The translations under genes and the position numbers were made by a program. A model generated the notes under the pieces. It had not been told where the DNA came from. It saw only the letters and a program-made list of their open reading frames with translations, and did not search any database. Shown here piece by piece: positions 6,801 through 10,399 of a stretch of 10,399 bases of DNA. This stretch comes from a bacterium (GTDB lineage Bacteria > Babelota > Babeliae > Babelales > RVW-14): positions 1 to 10,399 of the forward strand of contig JAHFBR010000025.1 of NCBI GenBank assembly GCA_023249955.1, in the 5' to 3' direction. The stretch's first letter is position 1; each line of letters starts with the position of its first letter.

Positions 6801-9746
6801 TCCTGATTTGGTGTTGCGCCAACCGCCAATGATAACTTTCCATGCAAAGCTATCGGCAATTTCGGGGCCCAGGGCGATTTGAATGTCGCCTTGGTCAGTG
6901 GCGCGGGCAAGGAAAGAGACCGTCATACGATTTGGTATGCTTAGTGCACGTTCAGGCCATGCGGCGCCTTTGCTGAGCATCGGAGAAACGCTGAGCAGTG
7001 AGCTTGCCGAAAAGTTTTCGAGTACGGTTTTTGCATAGCCGGTGACGACCGGATTTTTTGTTACCGGGATGCTGACGTTAACCGTTTGTCCTGCTGGCAG
7101 ATTGCCGCCTAAGCCCAGTTGTACAATTTCGATGGCGACGCGTGCCTTGTCATAATCTTGTAGCGGCTTGCCTTCTGTATTGGTTGTCGAGAGTCCTACG
7201 ATGTCGACAGTTTTGGTTTCAGCGGCGGAGACTTTGACCTTTTTGTTCAGGCCGGCCACAGCAATGCACGAAACGAAGTTGCCGGTTGCCTGCCATTTTT
7301 TTCCATCCCAGTAGTGCGCCATAGAATCATCTTTGCCAACTCCCCAGCCTAGACCGTCAGGATTAACGGCGACTTGCGAAAATGGTTTAGGTGTTAGTAA
7401 GCGCGCCCACGCAATTTTATCTTTTGCCATTGATGCCCTGTACACAGAGCCTTCGCCGTCAACAACCCAAACATGACCAAGTTCAGAAAGCGGATTGCTT
7501 TCTGATACTGAAAGATGGACAATTCCTTTTTGCGTTGGTGGAGCAGCTTTTTCCCACGTGATGCCGTTATAGTGGTACAGCACCTTTTTTTCGCTGATTG
7601 CCCATGCGTCATTTGGGTTGTGAATGCCAACTTGTGTCATAGGCTCGTCTGCAGCGCCCGATTTTGGTTCAAAGCTGCCGGTTGTAGCATTGAGAGCGTT
7701 AACAACGCCGCTGCTGTCAACCATCCAGACATCGTTATCACTACTGATTGCAACGTACTGAACATTTTGGAGTACTTGCGCCCACTGCGAACCATCCCAG
7801 CGCTGGAGTGTGTTATCAATGGCAACCGCCCATGCATTGCTGGCATCCCTGAGCGCAAGAACGCGAAAGTGCTTAGGAAGGGTTTGAGAGGAGGAGCTTG
7901 CGCTGATAGGTGTTGCGGTGCCATTTTTAAGCAACTTGGTATAAATATTTCTTGCATCTTGCGTCATGGTGCTTTGGTTTGGATAGCTGATGATAAATTT
8001 GCCTTGCACCTCGCTACGATCTATTCCTATGCTTGATGGTCCCCAAGTGTCGCCAACAAGTAGTTCATGAAACCCATTACCGTGGCGGCTATCTTCATAT
8101 GTCCAAACGCGTGCGCCTGGTTTTTTGCTGAACTTACTGACGATATACAGAGCATCGCCTGGTCGTACGGGGCCTGTTGCATTATTTGGACTTGTAAAGG
8201 TAAAAACCTGCTGACCATTTTGTGTTCGGGGGTCTTGTAAACCAGTTGAAAGAATTTCATCTTGGGAGCCTCCACCCCAACGGCTTTCCTCATGGACCCA
8301 CCATTTGCAGGGGACATTCAGGGGATTGTTGGTGGTGGCCAGAGACCACAGTTCAAATTCATCGCCATAATTGACTGGGCCAGTTTTGTTAAGATTTCCC
8401 TTTGCTTTGATCATAAAAAAATTGCCGCCATTACTGTCTCGTGGATCATCTGGATTTTGAACTCCTGCCAAGATTTCCCAGTGCCCTCCTCCAAAACGGC
8501 TATCAGGATTCGCCCACAAAACTCTTCCATTTGATGCTGTTGATGCTGATTGCAGTGTAATAATTTTGCCGTATTCGATGGTGGGCAGTTCCCCAGAACT
8601 TTTGGTAACCGAGCTCCCAAATGGCAGAAATTTAAATGTTGATGAGCCGCTGACACCGGCAGGTTGGTTTTCATTATTTTTTGTTGCTACGGTGCCATCT
8701 GATAAAAGATTGAGATATCCAGATATTCTACTTTTAAATCTGGCGTTGTGTGGATTGCCCTCAAAAGACCAATGCTCCCAGTCTCCCCAATTTCTATTCT
8801 CGAAACGCGCTTCGTAGGTATCCCCGCGCCCTGCTGGAGGGCTTTGCAGATTGTTATTGTTAACAATACTTGATTGTAAACCCCACCATCCGCTTTGATA
8901 AAGGATCGTGAATTGACAGGCTGGATCGTTTGCATCAGCCCCAGTTGCTTTCAGATATTTTCCATTTTCTACGCGAAGCAATTTACCTGCCGAAGAGTTA
9001 TCAGGTCCTGCCTGAATGATGATTTTACTTCCGTGAATGAGTGGATGGGGCGTAACGCTCCATACATCACTGAGCACGCCTTCAACGATCGTTTGCTTCT
9101 GCTCACCTTTTACGGTTTCTGTCCGCTTGCCTTGGTAGTGTGTTAAAAACCCGTTCGTTTTGCGGTTCCTGATGGCGCAGTCATCAATTGAGCCCTCTTC
9201 GGTGGTAATGACCAGTTCCCAGTGGCACTGAATGTCTTCTTCCTCAGAAAATTTGTTTGAAGCAAATGTTGCCATGCCGCCAGACTGTTCGTCAACTTGC
9301 AACATTTTGTTGGGTGCATTGTTGTGTGCAAGTCCAATCCAATCATGCAAGTTAGGAGAAAGGCGGCGCGCAATGGTAAATCGTGTTGCAGGATTCTGAG
9401 GGTCGTCGCCGTCAATTTTAAAAGATCCATTTTTTTGTAACGTAAAGTATTTGCCGGTTGCAAGTGATTTTATGCGTACAATAGTATCACTTGGCAGTGC
9501 ATCGTGTAATGTTTTTTCAAAGCGCACAGATCCGGGAAAAATTGTGTTGTTGCGTACGCTTTTGAGAATGCCAAAGCCGTGGTCAGGCAGAGATTCAAGA
9601 ATGGCTTGTGCACGCAAAATTTCGCGTGTAGCCGAGCGCGTGATTGCCTCTGCCTCTGCACCCGCATCTTCCTGAGCAAAAAACGGTGTTGGTGACCAGA
9701 GCATGATCCATAAGATCAGAAGTGATAAAAAATGTTTTTTGCACAT
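3852..9746 (-). CDS. Giant exported multidomain protein: beta-trefoils, tectonin propeller, FA-type domains
   Basis: Product of 1964 residues; no whole-length family recognised. Residues 1-24 form a Sec signal peptide (MCKK, then a Leu/Ile/Trp-rich core, probable cleavage after PFFA). Residues 86-380 form six fascin-like beta-trefoil lobes (for example ATGKYFTLQKNGSF and SGYLNLLSDGTV). Residues 392-590 form three further trefoil-like lobes with a repeated DSR.G.G..E motif. Residues 621-835 are five to six tectonin-type propeller blades (NAWAVAIDNTLQRWDGSQW, DVWMVDSSG, HVWVVDGEGSVYR). Residues 941-1073, 1104-1243 and 1656-1780 resemble the Methyltransf_FA domain; the best marks are IIGGWRNTKS and LVLGGWDNTKNVIR. 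Residues 1335-1480 are mostly helical with a glycine-rich hydrophobic stretch at 1401-1434. Residues 1480-1655 are helical and unassigned. The tail 1798-1964 is Lys/Ala/Pro-rich, then acidic, ending in five Ala. AAGGG (9754-9758) 7 bases ahead supports the ATG at 9746. These folds bind carbohydrate, protein or lipid in other proteins, so a secreted or surface binding role, perhaps towards a host, is an inference. No catalytic motif is seen. Confidence 0.85.
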   Translation of the reverse strand: MCKKHFLSLLILWIMLWSPTPFFAQEDAGAEAEAITRSATREILRAQAILESLPDHGFGILKSVRNNTIFPGSVRFEKTLHDALPSDTIVRIKSLATGKYFTLQKNGSFKIDGDDPQNPATRFTIARRLSPNLHDWIGLAHNNAPNKMLQVDEQSGGMATFASNKFSEEEDIQCHWELVITTEEGSIDDCAIRNRKTNGFLTHYQGKRTETVKGEQKQTIVEGVLSDVWSVTPHPLIHGSKIIIQAGPDNSSAGKLLRVENGKYLKATGADANDPACQFTILYQSGWWGLQSSIVNNNNLQSPPAGRGDTYEARFENRNWGDWEHWSFEGNPHNARFKSRISGYLNLLSDGTVATKNNENQPAGVSGSSTFKFLPFGSSVTKSSGELPTIEYGKIITLQSASTASNGRVLWANPDSRFGGGHWEILAGVQNPDDPRDSNGGNFFMIKAKGNLNKTGPVNYGDEFELWSLATTNNPLNVPCKWWVHEESRWGGGSQDEILSTGLQDPRTQNGQQVFTFTSPNNATGPVRPGDALYIVSKFSKKPGARVWTYEDSRHGNGFHELLVGDTWGPSSIGIDRSEVQGKFIISYPNQSTMTQDARNIYTKLLKNGTATPISASSSSQTLPKHFRVLALRDASNAWAVAIDNTLQRWDGSQWAQVLQNVQYVAISSDNDVWMVDSSGVVNALNATTGSFEPKSGAADEPMTQVGIHNPNDAWAISEKKVLYHYNGITWEKAAPPTQKGIVHLSVSESNPLSELGHVWVVDGEGSVYRASMAKDKIAWARLLTPKPFSQVAVNPDGLGWGVGKDDSMAHYWDGKKWQATGNFVSCIAVAGLNKKVKVSAAETKTVDIVGLSTTNTEGKPLQDYDKARVAIEIVQLGLGGNLPAGQTVNVSIPVTKNPVVTGYAKTVLENFSASSLLSVSPMLSKGAAWPERALSIPNRMTVSFLARATDQGDIQIALGPEIADSFAWKVIIGGWRNTKSGIVQRLYQKGEPVDYIVYEIPKEQSPLAAVSAGNFMPYWVTYDNGFIMAGMGLPGENVFMAQRTSDPGANIKRVGFSNHKAKVEYADIQFLPPVVMQKPTRNYLQSKVSLPLEAGPKIVWTRFPFRIADRGAISMEILGSEKIALALGQTNDQQSPHYLITFSDKNEAGDIGISLKKWMPDEKKYRDRSFFKTETYQDVELSAEEWTKVWVSYQDGLFAVGYGDVAKNQLLVYQDLNEHEDIKSIGFANFGTAAGQIRNVSISSSVSMGIETQAANAYKTAAQGFTFSGDVTIILPFEYQFSQAEQQVKVEDKIGVKTYYPAGTPQQGALYNYMFSITEDGAPEMTLITEPENPLIKKIKQAAVTAGAAADLQRLKSEVERKEGERLRGLQSAVAQKSLAEAAAKEQLGETISQATATAGGAIAAAGPLGLIVGTAITVAGTVTHGVMAGIAADQKIKAAQEDYQGANIEALSKKKAQDLETSGAILDFQAKMATGSTEFAFRSAEAYVFIDKPVRPALGTMVIPEEAQENKKKAEELMSEASRTRPDDKQSFELLMSLMQDVVYSINHYAVVTATLKQKFVNNIGQLFQAYEALFAETPDARIINSFINLLFAAMNNGYLLDTKDTAKRDTWYVYANKLAQSLFKKAPAITLNPFYGEYLWYPIPFTQADQAIIDLVVEGQNDAFIALAQNPVRVRNTPIDIYELVLGGWDNTKNVIRTQSLGEAAAEFTKEEYPESGLNPYQAQHYQIILNRGHIIMRTAKSKIMQWVDPYPIKGIKWLGLSTWDTPITIKSIKISPLTPAWEKSLQELSAKRPVKTKAGISQIVTKAAPTAAAGKAATKQAKKVGAVKPTQVSVKKAVAQTAKSAKPAGKPTTVVKPATKVVVKTPAKAVTPPPAPKAPEPEEEGEEEGDDEGKDETATTAAESKDAGDDTEADNTDEDADKEEETPPAKTPPAKTTPTVIKPAIGKVPQQTKPKAAAAA
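4407..4781 (-). other. Encoded region: Methyltransf_FA-like domain 3
   Basis: Residues 1656-1780 include IYELVLGGWDNTKNVIRTQS, the strongest match to this domain in the protein, followed by YQIILNRGHIIMRTAKSKIM and IKWLGLSTWDTPITIKSIKI. It is separated from domains 1 and 2 by about 410 residues. Confidence 0.65.
5445..5549 (-). other. Encoded glycine-rich hydrophobic helix
   Basis: Residues 1401-1434 (GGAIAAAGPLGLIVGTAITV and on to GIAA) carry no charge and have small residues spaced four to five apart (G1411, G1415, G1422, G1427, G1431). They sit inside a charged helical region (about 1335-1480). This resembles a glycine zipper and could be a membrane-inserting or tightly packed helix. Confidence 0.5.
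6018..6437 (-). other. Encoded region: Methyltransf_FA-like domain 2 (diverged)
   Basis: Residues 1104-1243 keep the layout of domain 1: a strand SMEILGSEKIALALGQ, a Trp block VWVSYQDGLFAVGYG, and SIGFANFGTAAGQIRNV at the end. The GGW.NT motif is replaced, so this is a weaker call. Confidence 0.45.
6528..6926 (-). other. Encoded region: Methyltransf_FA-like domain 1
   Basis: Residues 941-1073 run from MTVSFLARATDQGDIQIALG through WKVIIGGWRNTKSG and FMPYWVTYDNGFIMAGMG to IKRVGFSNHKAKVEYADI. The GGW.NT.S motif and the W......I..G strand are typical of this beta domain, which despite its name need not be an enzyme. Confidence 0.6.
7242..7886 (-). other. Encoded region: tectonin-type beta-propeller
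   Basis: Residues 621-835 hold repeats of 35 to 45 residues. Each has a (D/H)(A/V)W.V block followed by a Gly or Asp turn and a tyrosine or tryptophan strand. Blade marks are at about 636-650, 671-680, 712-731, 757-770 and 797-818. This is the TECPR/tectonin pattern; such propellers bind carbohydrate or membranes in known members. Confidence 0.6.
7977..8573 (-). other. Encoded region: triplicated DSRxGxG repeat, probable third trefoil
   Basis: Residues 392-590 contain three units of about 65 residues. Each has a Trp-centred block: VLWANPDSRFGGGHWEIL, KWWVHEESRWGGGSQDEIL and RVWTYEDSRHGNGFHELL. Units 2 and 3 also share TGPV..GD at their start, and each unit ends in a strand near an Asn- or Gly-rich turn. 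Three-fold repetition suggests a trefoil. Confidence 0.55.
8607..9491 (-). other. Encoded region: two fascin-like beta-trefoils
   Basis: Residues 86-380 hold six lobes in two sets of three: about 86-128, 135-185 and 188-234, then 238-286, 287-330 and 333-376. Lobes 1 and 4 share GKY followed by a DP/DPA then FTI ending. Lobe 6 (ARFKSRISGYLNLLSDGTVA) is the clearest fascin-like match. The fold call is from pattern, not from a search. Confidence 0.6.
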
Positions 9747-9793
9747 ACTAAAACCCTTTAGGCAAGAAATTATGGCACTAGAATAACCACCCG

Positions 9794-9823
9794 ATCTTAA
9801 AAATTCACGACTCTCGCAGTCAA
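9794..9823 (-). promoter_or_regulatory. Promoter of the giant gene
   Basis: Minus-strand TTGACT (9818-9823, 5 of 6 matches) and TAAGAT (9794-9799, 4 of 6) are 18 bases apart, placing the transcript start near 9787 and leaving a leader of about 40 bases. The short inverted repeat GACT...AGTC (9809-9821) overlaps the -35 box and could be an operator or chance. Confidence 0.45.
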
Positions 9824-9865
9824 TAGTTGGTGAGCATTAAACTTTTTACGCGTAGTTCATGGGTC

Positions 9866-9895
9866 TTGTGGTAAACTTTAAAAAAAGAATACGAT
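9866..9895 (+). promoter_or_regulatory. Possible ruvB promoter
   Basis: TTGTGG (9866-9871) and TACGAT (9890-9895, 4 of 6) are 18 bases apart, just ahead of the ruvB start at 9912. The -35 box is a poor match. The ribosome binding site GTGAGG (9901-9906) follows closely, leaving a short leader. Confidence 0.3.
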
Positions 9896-9911
9896 TGTGT
9901 GTGAGGCAATT

Positions 9912-10399
9912 ATGAACTTTTCAACCCCCATAGAACTTTTGAATCTTCAAGAGGCGCCTGAAGATAAAGTTTTGACCTTTGAACCCAGCACGTTTGATGA
10001 GTATCTGGGGCAAAGCGTTATCAAAGAAAAATTAAAGGTGTACGTCCAGGCGGCAAAAATGCGTGGCGAACCACTGGATCATCTGCTTTTGTTTGGTCCA
10101 CCAGGGTTGGGAAAAACAACGTTGGCGCGCGTGATGGCAAAGGAGCTGGGCGTAAATTTAAAGATTACCAGTGCACCCATTCTTGAACGCACCGGTGATT
10201 TGGTGGCGATTCTTTCTGGCATAGGCCCATCAGAAATTTTATTTATTGATGAGATTCACCGCATGCCAAAAAATGTCGAAGAGGTGTTGTACGGCGCCAT
10301 GGAGCAGTTTTGCGTTGACGTGATTATCGGCCAGGGGGCCGGTGCAAAGTCTATTCGCTTGCCACTCAATCGGTTTACGTTAATTGGTGCAACCACCAA
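9912..10399 (+). CDS. ruvB: Holliday junction branch migration ATPase RuvB (partial, 5' part)
   Basis: RuvB is the AAA+ motor that, with RuvA, drives branch migration of Holliday junctions in recombination and repair. The visible 162 codons begin [10 protein letters not shown]. They contain the early block FDEYLGQ (28-34), Walker A GPPGLGKT (62-69), the block [11 protein letters not shown] (87-97), Walker B LFIDEIHR (110-117), [23 protein letters not shown] and the sensor-1 motif IGATT at the window edge. These are all in RuvB order and spacing. GTGAGG 5 bases ahead of the ATG supports the start. The frame is open to the edge; the rest of the ATPase and the DNA-binding winged helix lie outside the window. 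It is transcribed divergently from the giant gene, and no ruvA or ruvC is seen beside it. Confidence 0.97.
   Translation, partial: MNFSTPIELLNLQEAPEDKVLTFEPSTFDEYLGQSVIKEKLKVYVQAAKMRGEPLDHLLLFGPPGLGKTTLARVMAKELGVNLKITSAPILERTGDLVAILSGIGPSEILFIDEIHRMPKNVEEVLYGAMEQFCVDVIIGQGAGAKSIRLPLNRFTLIGATT

Noticed and set aside
4407..6926. Enzymatic methyltransferase activity for the giant protein
   Set aside because: The Methyltransf_FA name comes from an early report on an arthropod protein; no S-adenosylmethionine binding motif is visible in these regions.
7515..8036. Plus-strand open frame of 173 codons inside the giant gene
   Set aside because: It lies wholly opposite the propeller-coding region, which shows clear repeats on the minus strand; no domain or ribosome binding site was seen.

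Overview
The window reads as a stretch of bacterial chromosome: ordinary housekeeping genes (rpmH, a trigger-factor gene, two tRNA genes, ruvB) with two unusual exported-protein genes set among them. Everything is on the minus strand except ruvB, which starts at 9912 and runs off the right edge. The 1964-residue exported protein made of fascin-like trefoils, tectonin-type propeller repeats and farnesoic-acid-methyltransferase-type (Methyltransf_FA) domains, all folds better known from eukaryotes, together with a strongly diverged trigger factor, suggests a host-associated or intracellular bacterium. My best guess is Candidatus Dependentiae (TM6) or a similar protist-associated lineage. This is an inference from gene content, not something the sequence proves.

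Layout from left to right: rpmH (L34, minus, 14-148); an intergenic region with a long perfect inverted repeat (220-268); a gene for a membrane-anchored or secreted Lys/Pro/Ala-rich repeat protein (288-1904, minus); a 165-base gap with a small palindrome and a weak promoter candidate; a divergent trigger factor gene (2070-3467, minus); tRNA-Leu(UAG) (3497-3583, minus); tRNA-Lys(CUU) (3662-3737, minus) with a good promoter just upstream; a GC-rich hairpin (3817-3841); the giant multidomain gene (3852-9746, minus); a 165-base divergent promoter region; and the first 162 codons of ruvB (plus).

The likely transcription units are: the giant gene alone, from a promoter near 9794-9823 and ending at the 3817-3841 hairpin; tRNA-Lys, tRNA-Leu and tig from a promoter near 3761-3788; the Lys-rich gene, either alone or by read-through from tig; rpmH, probably continuing leftwards out of the window; and ruvB divergently. 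Each of the three minus-strand protein genes from 288 to 9746 is followed within 8 to 19 bases by an inverted repeat without a clear U-run.

The part most worth attention is the pair of exported proteins. The giant one looks like a surface or secreted binding protein: about nine trefoil lobes, five to six propeller blades, three FA-type beta domains and a glycine-rich hydrophobic helix, ending in a disordered Lys/Ala/Pro then Asp/Glu tail. The 538-residue one has an N-terminal membrane segment followed by several hundred residues of the same kind of Lys/Pro/Ala sequence and an acidic end. No CRISPR array, insertion sequence, rRNA or phage gene is visible.
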